Shown: positions 16,066-24,981 of the stretch, piece after piece | Position numbering within the stretch: the first letter of the stretch is position 1 | How the letters are laid out: every line of letters starts with the position of its first letter | Source of the DNA: Streptomyces sp. NBC_00376 | Lineage (GTDB): Bacteria > Actinomycetota > Actinomycetes > Streptomycetales > Streptomycetaceae | Assembly: GCF_036077095.1 (NCBI RefSeq) | Contig: NZ_CP107960.1 | Span: 2,294,001-2,358,000 of the forward strand | Length of the DNA stretch: 64,000 nt | Direction of reading: 5' to 3' | The notes under the pieces: model-generated | The model's input: the letters and a program-made list of their open reading frames with translations, nothing else | Database searches by the model: none | Told to the model about the DNA's origin: nothing | Translations under genes and position numbers: made by a program

Positions 16066-18237
16066 TCAGACGGTGGCCGCGCGGTGCTGGGCGCGGCTCA
16101 CGTCGTACACCCCGGGCACGTCACGCATGGCGCGCATCAGGGCCGGCAGTCCTGCCGCGTCGGGGAGTTGCAGGGTGTAGGTGTGCCGGACGCGTTGTTC
16201 GCTCGGCGGTTCGACGGTGGCGGCGATGATCGCCGCGTCCGCCGTCGCGATCGCCTCGGTGAGATCGGCGAGCAGCCGGGGGCGTCCGAAGGACTCGGCG
16301 ACCAGTGTGACCCGGCACTCGGTGGCCTCTCCCCAGCTCACCGCGACCGGCGTCCGGCCGACGGACCGCATCCGGGCGACGGCGGGACACTCCAGGCGGT
16401 GCACGGTGACGGCGCCGCCGCGCACGAGGAATCCGGTGACTGCGTCGGGGGGTACGGGGGTGCAGCAGCCCGCGAGCCGTACGGGGGCGTGCGGCCGGTC
16501 CACCACGGCGCTCACGGCCACGGCGGGCCCGGTACCGGCGGTCTGCTGAGCCTGTGGTCCGGGCCTGGAGTGCCCCTGCGTGTGCTGCTCGGGTCCGGTC
16601 TCCGCGGGCCGGGTGCCCTGCGGGCTGCGGGTGTCCTCGGGGTGGGCGTCCAGCCAGCCGGTGATGGCGATGCGGGCGGCGGGGGTCCGGGCGTGGTCGA
16701 GCCAGTCGGGCGAGGGGCCCGAGGCGGCGTCCTCGGCGAGCAGCAGCTGCACGGTGTCGCCGTCGCTGAGTACGGTGCCGAGGGTGGCCAGGCGGCCGTT
16801 GACGCGGGCGCCGATGCAGTTGTGCGCCTCGTCCCCGTACTGCGCGTAGGCGGCGTCCACGCAGCTGGCTCCGGCGGGCAGCCCGAGCGTGCCGCCGTCG
16901 GTCCGGAAGACCGTGATCTCCCGGTCCTGGGCCAGATCGGCGCGGAGCGTGGTCCAGAAGGTGTCGGGGTCCGGGGCGGACTGCTGCCATTCGAGGAGGC
17001 GGGAGAGCCAGCCGGGCCTGGTGGGGTCTGCGCGTTCCCCGTCGGCGGGTTCGGCGGCCTGGGGGCCGGTGCCGTTGTCCGCGGCGTACGGATTGCCGAG
17101 GGCGATGACTCCGGCCTCGGCGACCTTGTGCATCCGGTGGGTACGGATGAGGACTTCGGCGACCGCCCCGTCCTCGCCCACGACGGCGGTGTGCAGCGAC
17201 TGGTACAGGTTGAACTTGGGGGCGGCGATGAAGTCCTTGAACTCGGAGATCACCGGCGTGAAGCAGGTGTGCAGTTCACCGAGCACGGCGTAGCAGTCGG
17301 CGTCCTCGCCGACCAGCACCAGCAGCCGGCCGAAGTCGGTGCCGCGCAGCTCGCCGCGTTTGATGCCGACCCGGTGCACGGACACGAAGTGGCGTGGCCT
17401 GATGAGGACTTCGGCGGGGATGCCGGCCTCCCGCAGCACCGTCGTGACGTTCTCGGCGATGGCAGCGAGCGGGTCCTGACGGGCGGCGCCGGAGCCGTCC
17501 GGCCGCGCCGACGCGGCGTCGATCAGCGCGCGGGTCCGTTCGTACTCCTCGGGGTGGAGGATCGCGAAGACGAGGTCCTCCAGCTCGGTCTTGAGGGCCT
17601 GTACCCCGAGCCGTTCGGCCAGCGGGATCAGTACGTCGCGGGTGACCTTGGCGATCCTGGCCTGTTTCTCGGGCCGCATCACGCCGAGGGTGCGCATGTT
17701 GTGCAGCCGGTCGGCGAGCTTGATGGACATGACCCGGACGTCGTCCCCGGTGGCGACCAGCATCTTGCGGAAGGTCTCGGGCTCGGCCGCCGCCCCGTAG
17801 TCGACCTTCTCGAGTTTGGTGACGCCGTCGACTAGGTAGCAGACCTCTTTGCCGAACTGCTCCCGCACCTGATCGAGGGTCACATCGGTGTCCTCGACGG
17901 TGTCGTGGAGCAGCGATGCGGTGAGTGTCGTCGTCTCGGCGCCGAGCTGGGCGAGGATCAGGGTGACCGCGAGCGGGTGCGTGATGTACGGCTCGCCGCT
18001 CTTGCGCATCTGTCCCCGGTGCGAGGACTCCGCCAGTACGTAGGCCCGGCGCAGGATCGAGAGATCGGCATCCGGGTGGTGGGCCCGGTGCGCCTCGGCG
18101 ACATGACCGATGGCGTCGGGCAGCCGGTCGCGGGAGACGGGGCCGAGCAGCGCGACGCGGCCGAGCCTGCGCAGATCGATCCGGGGACGGCCCCGTCTGC
18201 GGATGGGGGCACCTGGGCTGGTGGCCTCTGCGCTCAT
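16066..18237 (-). CDS. rshA: RelA/SpoT homologue, (p)ppGpp synthetase/hydrolase RshA
   Basis: The 723-residue RSH protein has an N-terminal HD hydrolase domain (HPLAVTLILAQ, LLHDTVEDTD, KLADRLHNMRTL) and a synthetase domain (RPRHFVSVHR, DCYAVLGELH, FKDFIAAPKFNLYQSLHT, EVLIRTHRMH), then a TGS domain (EITVFRTDGGTLGLPAGASCVDAAY), a zinc-finger region (CCTPVPPDAVTGFL) and a C-terminal ACT-like domain. Streptomyces have this second RSH besides RelA; in S. coelicolor it is called RshA. The synthetase DLVGxR motif reads DFGRLL, so part of the canonical nucleotide-binding signature is changed although the Asp remains. ATG 18237 has GGAGGTG upstream. A spacer rich in Pro/Thr/Gln separates TGS and the zinc-finger part. 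Confidence 0.93.
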   Translation of the reverse strand: MSAEATSPGAPIRRRGRPRIDLRRLGRVALLGPVSRDRLPDAIGHVAEAHRAHHPDADLSILRRAYVLAESSHRGQMRKSGEPYITHPLAVTLILAQLGAETTTLTASLLHDTVEDTDVTLDQVREQFGKEVCYLVDGVTKLEKVDYGAAAEPETFRKMLVATGDDVRVMSIKLADRLHNMRTLGVMRPEKQARIAKVTRDVLIPLAERLGVQALKTELEDLVFAILHPEEYERTRALIDAASARPDGSGAARQDPLAAIAENVTTVLREAGIPAEVLIRPRHFVSVHRVGIKRGELRGTDFGRLLVLVGEDADCYAVLGELHTCFTPVISEFKDFIAAPKFNLYQSLHTAVVGEDGAVAEVLIRTHRMHKVAEAGVIALGNPYAADNGTGPQAAEPADGERADPTRPGWLSRLLEWQQSAPDPDTFWTTLRADLAQDREITVFRTDGGTLGLPAGASCVDAAYAQYGDEAHNCIGARVNGRLATLGTVLSDGDTVQLLLAEDAASGPSPDWLDHARTPAARIAITGWLDAHPEDTRSPQGTRPAETGPEQHTQGHSRPGPQAQQTAGTGPAVAVSAVVDRPHAPVRLAGCCTPVPPDAVTGFLVRGGAVTVHRLECPAVARMRSVGRTPVAVSWGEATECRVTLVAESFGRPRLLADLTEAIATADAAIIAATVEPPSEQRVRHTYTLQLPDAAGLPALMRAMRDVPGVYDVSRAQHRAATV

Positions 18238-18379
18238 GGGGGGCACCTCCGGCGACGTCGACCGGCGGTGGGGAGGTGCGGTCGCGCCTCCGGGCCGGTG
18301 CTTGATGCTACCGAGCCCACCACGCGGCGGAGTGCCGCTCTCGCCCAGCGTGAAAGGGATCACCCATTCGAGCGAAGTC

Positions 18380-19252
18380 CTAACCGGCCACCGTTTCGAG
18401 CCAGGCGGGGTCGATCAGCCCCTCGGCGACGATCACGGCCGGTCCGGTCATCTCGATCTCGCCGTCCGGCCGCTCGGTGATCAGGAGGGTGCCGCCCGGC
18501 AGATCGACGGTGTACGTGACCGGGGTGCCGGTCTCCGTGGGGTCCGCGCCGTCCCTGCGGGCCGCGGCGACGGCCACGGCGCAGGCGCCCGTGCCGCAGG
18601 AGCGGGTCTCGCCGGAGCCGCGCTCGTGGACCCGCATGGCGACATGGCGCGGTCCGCGGTCCACCACGAACTCGATGTTGACGCCGTCGGGGTAGACGGC
18701 CGCGGGGCTGTAGGGCGGTACGGAGAGCAGGTCGCCGGCGTGTGTCAGGTCGCCGACGAAGGCGACGGCGTGTGGGTTGCCCATGTTCACGTTGCGGGCG
18801 TTCCAGCTGCGGCCCTCGAGGCTGACCGTGACACCGTCCTCGGGGAGGAGAGCGCGCCCCATGGAGACCGTGATGGCGCCGTCCTTGGCGATGTGCACCT
18901 TCTTCACGCCGCCCCGGGTCGCGACGGCCAGGTCGCCCTGCTCGACGTGCCCGGCGCGCTGGAGGTATCCGGCGAAGACCCGGACCCCGTTGCCGCACAT
19001 CTCGGCGATCGAGCCGTCCGCGTTGCGGTAGTCCATGAACCATTCGGCCTCGGCGGCCATGGCCTGCGCCTCGGGGTGCGCGGCGGACCGTACGACGTGC
19101 AGCAGTCCGTCACCGCCGATACCGGCCCGGCGGTCGCAGAGCCGGGCGACGACGGAAGCGGGCAGGTCGATGGCGTTGTCCGGGTCGGGAACGATCACGA
19201 AGTCGTTCTCGGTGCCGTGACCCTTGAGGAAGGCGATCTGCGAGGTGCTCAC
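18380..19252 (-). CDS. dapF: Diaminopimelate epimerase
   Basis: The 290-residue enzyme converts LL- to meso-diaminopimelate for lysine synthesis; Streptomyces cell walls use the LL isomer, so the meso form is needed mainly for lysine. The two catalytic cysteines are in AEMCGNGVR and SCGTGACA, and substrate-binding motifs FLKGHGTENDFV and NMGNPHAV are present. GTG 19252 begins the conserved sequence (VSTSQIAFLKG) although no strong ribosome-binding site is visible. It lies upstream of rshA on the same strand with a gap of about 140 bases. Confidence 0.95.
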   Translation of the reverse strand: MSTSQIAFLKGHGTENDFVIVPDPDNAIDLPASVVARLCDRRAGIGGDGLLHVVRSAAHPEAQAMAAEAEWFMDYRNADGSIAEMCGNGVRVFAGYLQRAGHVEQGDLAVATRGGVKKVHIAKDGAITVSMGRALLPEDGVTVSLEGRSWNARNVNMGNPHAVAFVGDLTHAGDLLSVPPYSPAAVYPDGVNIEFVVDRGPRHVAMRVHERGSGETRSCGTGACAVAVAAARRDGADPTETGTPVTYTVDLPGGTLLITERPDGEIEMTGPAVIVAEGLIDPAWLETVAG

Positions 19253-19343
19253 AGGGCAACTGTACGAAACGGCGCCGACAGCCGACGGCCCCGGCCCGGC
19301 CTGCGGGCGCGGGCGTGACGGCATGACCTGCAAAAGTGTCCTC

Positions 19344-19362
19344 GTGACGGCCCAGCCGTCAC
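19344..19362 (-). terminator. Hairpin after the small membrane-protein gene
   Basis: GTGACGGC (19344-19351) and GCCGTCAC (19355-19362) form a perfect 8-bp stem with a 3-base loop, 30 bases past the stop of the membrane-protein gene and upstream of dapF. Confidence 0.5.
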
Positions 19363-19391
19363 AGGAGCGGCCCCCCGCGACGGCTCTGGCG

Positions 19392-19829
19392 TCACTGGAG
19401 CCGTGCCACCCGCCAGACGGCCAGGGCGACCAGCATGCCGCCGACTGCGACGTACAGGGCGATCACCCGCCAGTCCGAGCGCTCGCCCGAACCCCGTTGC
19501 GGCAGGCCGGGCCAGGTGTATCCCACCCGGCGGGCGGCCATCATGCCCCAGCCCGCGGCGCAGCAGCTGATCAGCAGGCCGAGCATGGCCACGACCGCGC
19601 CGCCGTCGCCGAACTCGAAGGCGAGCGGGAAGGCGAACATCAGCGATCCCACCGCGGCGAGCATGACGATCGGTGCCAGCTGCCAGATCCGCAGCTTGCG
19701 AGCGGGCCGCAGCTCGACCTCGACCTCGGGGGTCGCCTCGAGCTCGTCCGGCCCGTCGGGGCTCAGACTTCCCGCTCCGTGCAGTGCGTCCGGTGCGTCT
19801 TGTTCAGTGTCGCGAGGGCCGGCCTCCAT
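19392..19829 (-). CDS. Conserved small membrane protein, three predicted helices
   Basis: Not assigned to a named family. The 145-residue protein has an acidic N-terminal tail of about 45 residues, presumably cytosolic, then three hydrophobic segments (around WQLAPIVMLAAVGSLMFAF, VVAMLGLLISCCAAGWGMMA and VIALYVAVGGMLVALAVW). The start could be ATG 19829 (10 bases from GGGAGG) or GTG 19835 (4 bases). It sits between miaA and dapF, all on the minus strand, in a housekeeping cluster. Function unknown. Confidence 0.75.
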   Translation of the reverse strand: MEAGPRDTEQDAPDALHGAGSLSPDGPDELEATPEVEVELRPARKLRIWQLAPIVMLAAVGSLMFAFPLAFEFGDGGAVVAMLGLLISCCAAGWGMMAARRVGYTWPGLPQRGSGERSDWRVIALYVAVGGMLVALAVWRVARLQ

Positions 19830-19936
19830 CGCCACGCGCCCTCCCAACTCGGACTCCACTGGTCGATCGATGCTCGATGATGGCACGCTCCGGGTCGTCG
19901 AAATGACGGGCAGGGCTTCCCGATGCCATCACGTGA

Positions 19937-20881
19937 TCAGGCTGTAACCGCTCGTTCGATCAACGCCAGCGCCTGGCGCGGGAGTTCCCCGCGGTGTTCC
20001 GCGGCGCCGCTCAGCCAGTGGACCCGCGGGTCGCGGCGGAACCACGAGTCCTGACGGCGGGCGAATCGCTTGGTGGCGCGGACGGTCTCGGCGCGTGCCT
20101 CGTCCTCGGTGCATTCCCGGGCCAGCGCGGCGAGTACCTGCTGGTAGCCGAGCGCCCGGGAGGCGGTCCGGCCCTCGCGCAGGCCGTGCGCCTCCAGGGC
20201 TCGCACCTCGTCCACGAGCCCGGCCGCCCACATCCGGTCGACCCTCAGGGCGATGCGTTCGTCGAGTTCCGGGCGGGCCACGTCGACGCCGATCTGAACG
20301 GTGTCGTACACCGCATCGTTACCGGGGAGATTCGCGGTGAAGGGCTTGCCGGTGATCTCGATGACTTCGAGGGCCCTGACGATCCGGCGGCCGTTGCTGG
20401 GCAGGATGGCCCGGCCCGCTTCGGGGTCGGCGGCGGCGAGCCGGGCGTGCAGCGCTCCGGAGCCGCGCTCGACCAGCTCCTCCTCCAGCCTGGCGCGCAC
20501 ATCGGGGTCCGTGCCGGGGAACTCCAGGGCGTCGATGGCGCCCTTCACGTAGAGCCCGGAGCCGCCCACGAGGACGGGGGTGCGGCCGGCGGCGAGCAGC
20601 CGGTCGATCTCGGCGCGGGCCAGCCGCTGGTACTCGGCGACGCTGGCGGTCTCGGTGACGTCCCAGATGTCCAGCAGGCGGTGCGGGACGGATTCTCGTT
20701 CGGCGAGCGTCAGCTTCGCGGTACCGATGTCCATCCCCCGGTAGAGCTGCATGGAGTCGGCGTTGACCACTTCGCCGTCGAGCTGCTGAGCAAGGAATAC
20801 TCCCAGATCGGACTTTCCGGCCGCAGTGGGACCGACGACGGTGATGACCCGCGATGCGGGAGCTGAGCTTCTCACCGCCAC
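19937..20881 (-). CDS. miaA: tRNA dimethylallyltransferase
   Basis: The 314-residue enzyme transfers dimethylallyl to N6 of A37 in tRNAs reading UNN codons. The P-loop VVGPTAAGKSDLG is near the N terminus, with NADSMQLYRGMDIGTAK, HHL-type DIWDVTETASVAEYQ, VGGSGLYVKG and SNGRRIVRALEVIEITGKPF following. GTG 20881 lies 11 bases after GGAGG; GTG 20875 is an alternative. It works before MiaB, encoded about 1.5 kb away on the same strand, which adds the methylthio group. Confidence 0.95.
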   Translation of the reverse strand: MAVRSSAPASRVITVVGPTAAGKSDLGVFLAQQLDGEVVNADSMQLYRGMDIGTAKLTLAERESVPHRLLDIWDVTETASVAEYQRLARAEIDRLLAAGRTPVLVGGSGLYVKGAIDALEFPGTDPDVRARLEEELVERGSGALHARLAAADPEAGRAILPSNGRRIVRALEVIEITGKPFTANLPGNDAVYDTVQIGVDVARPELDERIALRVDRMWAAGLVDEVRALEAHGLREGRTASRALGYQQVLAALARECTEDEARAETVRATKRFARRQDSWFRRDPRVHWLSGAAEHRGELPRQALALIERAVTA

Positions 20882-21092
20882 AGTCTCGCAAACCTCCGGC
20901 ACTCCTCCCGAACGAGTGAGGTGACCGGCCGGGAACGGGAATCGTTTGCCGTCCCGGCCCGGACCCGTGCACCAAGCCCCTCCGGGCGGCGCGGATCGTC
21001 TCGCACGCCAGTAGAATTCACATTGAATATGGGCGTTTTTTCACGGTTTGAAGAAGCGTCCGGCCGTAGTCCCCCAGCAGGGAAGGTGCCCG

Positions 21093-21335
21093 ATGGGCTT
21101 CCTGGACAATTTGAAGGCCAAGCTGAGCCCCGCCAAGGACAAGGTCGGCGAACTCGCGCATCAGCACGGGGAAAAGATCGACCATGGGCTCGACAAGGCC
21201 GCGCGTACGGTCGACGAAAAGACCAAGGGCAAGTACAGCGACAAGATCGAGTCCGGCGCGAGGAAGGCCAAGGACGCGGTCGAGCGCCTGTCCCACAAGA
21301 AGGACGAGGGTGGTACGCCGCCGCCCGCTTCCTGA
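21093..21335 (+). CDS. MT0933-like antitoxin-family protein
   Basis: An 80-residue, Lys/Asp/Glu-rich, helix-forming protein (MGFLDNLKAKLSPAKDKVGE...) of the family annotated as MT0933-like antitoxin. ATG 21093 follows GGAAGGTG. No toxin gene is adjacent, which casts doubt on a toxin-antitoxin role; the repeated amphipathic pattern also resembles CsbD-like stress proteins. The only plus-strand gene in this part of the cluster, divergent from miaA. Confidence 0.8.
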   Translation: MGFLDNLKAKLSPAKDKVGELAHQHGEKIDHGLDKAARTVDEKTKGKYSDKIESGARKAKDAVERLSHKKDEGGTPPPAS

Positions 21336-21352
21336 CCATGAACTGATCAAGT

Positions 21353-21400
21353 CCGGGTGACGGCCGTGGAGCGGCGACGCCGCACGGCTGTCACCCGGAG
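21353..21400. terminator. Long hairpin between MT0933-like gene and LigB-like gene
   Basis: TCCGGGTGACGGCCGTG (21353-21369) pairs with CACGGCTGTCACCCGGA (21384-21400) with one G-T wobble, giving a 17-bp stem between convergent genes. Confidence 0.8.
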
Positions 21401-21419
21401 GACTGCGGGCGGCAGCGGC

Positions 21420-22136
21420 TCAGGACCAGGCGGCGACCAGATAGCCGACGCCGTACGGGGCGTCCTCGTACAGCAGCCGTCCAGCCAGGCCTGCCCCCTG
21501 TGCCGCGCCCGCGAGGACCTGCCAGGGTGCCCGGCCCGCCGCCTTCAGTTCGTGCGCCATTGACTCGTCCAGCGCGATCAGCGCGTCCGGGTCCGCCGCG
21601 CCCAGCGCCCGGGCGGCCGCCGCGTCGAACGCCTCGGCGCGTTCGTCCAGATAGCCGGGGGCCTTGAGCGTGCGGCAGGCGCTGCCGTCGCCCATCACGA
21701 GCAGCGCGACCCGCTCCGCCCGTGCGGCCAGGTCCCGCCCGGTGCTCGTACAGCGCTCGGCCGCCAGCGGCTCCCCCACGCCCAGCCCCTCGACCGGCGC
21801 ACCGGCCCATTCCGCGCGGGCCAGGAGCCAGGCGCCGAGGGCGAGGGACGGCGGAAGCGAGTGGCCCGCCCCCACCGGTCCGAGGTCGCGGCCGAGCCGT
21901 ACGCCCAGGTCGACGCCGAACCCCTCGAAGGTTCCGGTCGCCCCCTCGGGGTGCGGCCCGCGGCCCGGCGGGTCCGCGGGCCCGACCACGACCAGCAGGT
22001 CGGGACGTGCGGCGGCGAGCACGCCGAGAGCGTCGGCGCAGGCGTCCCGCAGGGTGTCGAGCTCGGGAGCGGCCCCGGCGGCGACCTCGGGTACCAGCAG
22101 GGGCGGGCAGGGGCAGACAGCGGCGGCGACAAGCAT
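21420..22136 (-). CDS. Class III extradiol dioxygenase (LigB)-like protein
   Basis: The 238-residue protein has the fold signature of the LigB/MEMO group (MLVAAAVCPCPPLLVPEV at the N terminus, LLVVVGPADPPGRG, LLVMGDGSACRTLKAPGYLDERAEAFD in the middle). It is a standard member of this Streptomyces neighbourhood. Of the metal-binding His residues found in true dioxygenases only some candidates are visible, so it may not be a ring-cleavage enzyme. It is located between miaB and miaA on the same strand. Confidence 0.8.
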   Translation of the reverse strand: MLVAAAVCPCPPLLVPEVAAGAAPELDTLRDACADALGVLAAARPDLLVVVGPADPPGRGPHPEGATGTFEGFGVDLGVRLGRDLGPVGAGHSLPPSLALGAWLLARAEWAGAPVEGLGVGEPLAAERCTSTGRDLAARAERVALLVMGDGSACRTLKAPGYLDERAEAFDAAAARALGAADPDALIALDESMAHELKAAGRAPWQVLAGAAQGAGLAGRLLYEDAPYGVGYLVAAWS

Positions 22137-22248
22137 GGAGGGCAGCGTACTGCCTGGCCGCGAGGCCCCCGCGGCCTCGGCCCGGTCGTCCCAAGCGCTG
22201 CCCGGTCCTGCCGCCGCGCGGGAGACCGACCGCCGTCGTGCTCCGCCG

Positions 22249-22342
22249 TCAGTCGCAGCCGTGGCCCGGTACTGCTGCGGTGCGGGGAACCGGCCGTCCC
22301 GCCGCCGTGCTCCCCGCCGTCAGTCGCAGCCGCAGCCCGGGG
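22249..22342. repeat. Imperfect 71-bp-offset duplication at the miaB 3' end
   Basis: The block containing the last codons and stop of miaB (around 22304-22342) recurs, with a few changes, at 22232-22269. The shared core TCAGTCGCAGCCG begins at 22249 and again at 22320, an offset of 71 bases. The outer copy still encodes a Gly-x-Gly-Cys-Asp-stop tail, but it now lies downstream of the real stop. Confidence 0.7.
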
Positions 22343-23843
22343 CCGTCGCAGCCGGCAGCGGTGCCGGGGCTCCGATGCCGGGCAGTCCCAGCATCACGCC
22401 GGCCGGCTTGGCGGCCTCGGCGGCGTTGCGCTTCTCCCAGGCGTCCCCGGCCCGGGTCCGCCGCACGGCGACCGGTGCGCCCTCGGCGAGCAGGTGGTGC
22501 GGGGCCGCGTAGCTGATCTCGACGGTGACCACGTCGCCGGGACGCACGTCCTCGTCCGGCTTGGTGAAGTGGACCAGGCGGTTGTCGGGGGCCCTGCCGG
22601 AGAGGCGGTGGGTGGCGCCGTCCTTGCGGCCCTCGCCCTCCGCGACCATGATCTCCAGCGTCCGGCCGACCTGCTTCTTGTTCTCCTCCCAGGAGATCTC
22701 CTCCTGGAGGACCGACAGGCGCATGTACCGCTCCTGGACGACCTCCTTGGGGATCTGCCCCTCCATCTCGGCGGCCGGGGTGCCGGGGCGCTTGGAGTAC
22801 TGGAAGGTGAAGGCGTTGGCGAAGCGCGCCTCGCGGACCGCGTGCATCGTCTGCTCGAAGTCCTCCTCGGTCTCGCCGGGGAAGCCCACGATGATGTCGG
22901 TGGAGATGGCCGCGTCCGGCATCGCGGCGCGCACCTTCTCGATGATGCCGAGGAAGCGCTCCTGCCGGTACGAGCGCCGCATCGCCTTGAGGATCGTGTC
23001 CGAGCCCGACTGCATCGGCATGTGGAGCTGCGGCATCACATTGGGCGTCTCCGCCATCGCCGCGATCACGTCGTCCGTGAAGTCGCGGGGGTGCGGCGAG
23101 GTGAACCGGACCCGCTCCAGGCCCTCGATCCTCCCGCAGGCGCGCAGCAGCTTGGAGAACGCCTCGCGGTCGCCGATGTCGGAGCCGTACGCGTTCACGT
23201 TCTGGCCGAGCAGGGTGATCTCGGAGACGCCCTCGGCGACCAGCGCCTCGATCTCGGCGAGGATGTCGCCGGTGCGGCGGTCCTTCTCCTTGCCGCGCAG
23301 GGCCGGGACGATGCAGAAGGTGCAGGTGTTGTTGCAGCCGACGGAGATCGAGACCCACGCGGCGTAGGCGGACTCGCGGCGGGTGGGCAGCGTGGAGGGG
23401 AAGGCCTCCAGGGATTCGGCGATCTCGATCTGCGCCTCCTCCTGGATACGGGCGCGCTCCAGCAGCACGGGCAGCTTGCCGATGTTGTGCGTGCCGAAGA
23501 CGACGTCGACCCAGGGGGCCCGCTGGACGATGGTGTCGCGGTCCTTCTGCGCCAGGCAGCCGCCGACGGCGATCTGCATGCCGGGCCGCTTGGTCTTCAT
23601 CGGGGCGAGCCGGCCGAGGTTGCCGTAGAGCTTGTTGTCGGCGTTCTCCCGCACCGCGCAGGTGTTGAAGACCACGACGTCGGCGTCGCCGTCGGAGCCC
23701 TCGGCGGCACGCACATACCCCGCGCCCTCCAGCAGCCCCGACAGCCGCTCGGAGTCGTGGACGTTCATCTGGCACCCGTAGGTGCGCACCTCGTACGTTT
23801 TCAAACCGTCCACTACTCCACCAGCCACGTCGTTGCCGCTCAC
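22320..23843 (-). CDS. miaB: tRNA-2-methylthio-N6-dimethylallyladenosine synthase
   Basis: Radical-SAM methylthiotransferase of 507 residues that turns i6A37 into ms2i6A37. The N-terminal cluster-binding cysteines are in [16 protein letters not shown] and VGGCLAQ; the radical-SAM CxxxCxxC is in [14 protein letters not shown]-terminal TRAM domain ([13 protein letters not shown] to [14 protein letters not shown]) binds RNA. A Pro/Ala-rich tail ends in PGCGCD, beyond the usual family end. GTG 23843 was chosen as the nearest start before [16 protein letters not shown]; the first 13 residues are poorly determined. Confidence 0.95.
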   Translation of the reverse strand: MSGNDVAGGVVDGLKTYEVRTYGCQMNVHDSERLSGLLEGAGYVRAAEGSDGDADVVVFNTCAVRENADNKLYGNLGRLAPMKTKRPGMQIAVGGCLAQKDRDTIVQRAPWVDVVFGTHNIGKLPVLLERARIQEEAQIEIAESLEAFPSTLPTRRESAYAAWVSISVGCNNTCTFCIVPALRGKEKDRRTGDILAEIEALVAEGVSEITLLGQNVNAYGSDIGDREAFSKLLRACGRIEGLERVRFTSPHPRDFTDDVIAAMAETPNVMPQLHMPMQSGSDTILKAMRRSYRQERFLGIIEKVRAAMPDAAISTDIIVGFPGETEEDFEQTMHAVREARFANAFTFQYSKRPGTPAAEMEGQIPKEVVQERYMRLSVLQEEISWEENKKQVGRTLEIMVAEGEGRKDGATHRLSGRAPDNRLVHFTKPDEDVRPGDVVTVEISYAAPHHLLAEGAPVAVRRTRAGDAWEKRNAAEAAKPAGVMLGLPGIGAPAPLPAATAPGCGCD

Positions 23844-23958
23844 CCGTCCAGGGTAAGGGCTCTGCCCGGGCCCCGATGATGGATACCCCGCCCGGCGACC
23901 ACCCGCCGCCGGGGAGCGGGCCTGGTCATCGCCGGGGCGGGCTGGCAGGATCGCCGCC

Positions 23959-24957
23959 ATGCTCCAGGCACTCTCCCGTATCGGCAGACGACGCGTCCTT
24001 CAGATGTGCGCCGCCGTCGCCGTCGTGCTCGGGCTGCTGCTGTGGTGGCTGCTGCCGCTCGGGCAGCCGGCCCCGACCGGCACGCTGACCTTCAGCACCG
24101 GTGTGCGCAGCGGGGTCTACCAGCGCTACGGCGAGCGCCTCAAGGGGGACCTGGCCAGGGATCTGCCCAAGGTGTCGATACGGCTGCAGACCAGTGAGGG
24201 CTCGCAGCAGAACATCGCCCGGGTGGCGACCGGGAGGGCCGACTTCACCATCGCCACCACCGATGCCCTCGCCACGTATCTGCGCAGCGGCAAGCCCGGC
24301 GCGGACCGGCTGCGGGGCTGTGTGCGGCTGTACGACGACTACATCCAGCTGGTCGTACCCCGCGACTCCGAGGTGCGCAAGGTCTCGGACCTGCGCGGAA
24401 AGCGGGTCGGGGTGGGGCAGCGGGGTTCGGGCGTGCGGCTGGTCGCCGACCGGCTGCTGACGGCCGCGGGGCTCGACCCCGCGAAGGACGTGACCCCGGT
24501 CCCCGCCGGTATCGACACCATGCCGGAGCAGTTGGAGGACGGCCGGCTCGACGCCTTCTTCTGGTCCGGCGGACTGCCCACCTCAGCCGTGCAGGAGCTG
24601 TCGGACCGGTTCGCGATCCGGCTGGTGCCGCTGGAGGCTCCGCTGGTCAAGAAGCTCCAGGCGGCGGGCGGGTCCGCCCGCTACTACCGTTCGGCCATGA
24701 TGCCCGCCGACGCCTACGGCAACGCGCAGCAGGACCAGGCGGTACCGACGGTCGCGGTCGCCAATGTGCTGGTGACCACGGACCGCTCGGATCCGGCGTT
24801 GACGGAGGCGTTCACCCGGACAGTGATCGACAGCAGGGACCGGATCGGGCGCGAGGTGCACGCGGCCCAGCTGGTGGATCTGCGTACGGCGATCTACACC
24901 GATCCGCTGCCGCTGCACGAAGGGGCCAGCCGCTACTACCGCTCGGTCAAGCCCTGA
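23959..24957 (+). CDS. TAXI-family TRAP-type solute-binding protein
   Basis: The 332-residue protein has an N-terminal signal anchor ([20 protein letters not shown]) and then the TAXI fold: [36 protein letters not shown], the [21 protein letters not shown] loop and the [15 protein letters not shown] region. No cysteine lipobox is visible, so it may stay tethered by its N-terminal helix. TAXI proteins usually deliver substrate to a TRAP permease, but none is present here. The convergent neighbours are a histidine kinase and response regulator, so it may serve as a sensor input. Confidence 0.88.
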   Translation: MLQALSRIGRRRVLQMCAAVAVVLGLLLWWLLPLGQPAPTGTLTFSTGVRSGVYQRYGERLKGDLARDLPKVSIRLQTSEGSQQNIARVATGRADFTIATTDALATYLRSGKPGADRLRGCVRLYDDYIQLVVPRDSEVRKVSDLRGKRVGVGQRGSGVRLVADRLLTAAGLDPAKDVTPVPAGIDTMPEQLEDGRLDAFFWSGGLPTSAVQELSDRFAIRLVPLEAPLVKKLQAAGGSARYYRSAMMPADAYGNAQQDQAVPTVAVANVLVTTDRSDPALTEAFTRTVIDSRDRIGREVHAAQLVDLRTAIYTDPLPLHEGASRYYRSVKP

Positions 24958-24981
24958 CCGTTCTCCCGGGCCCCATCGCGC

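Noticed and set aside
21093..21335. Toxin-antitoxin pair
   Set aside because: The MT0933-like protein is labelled an antitoxin by family name only; no toxin gene is adjacent on either strand.
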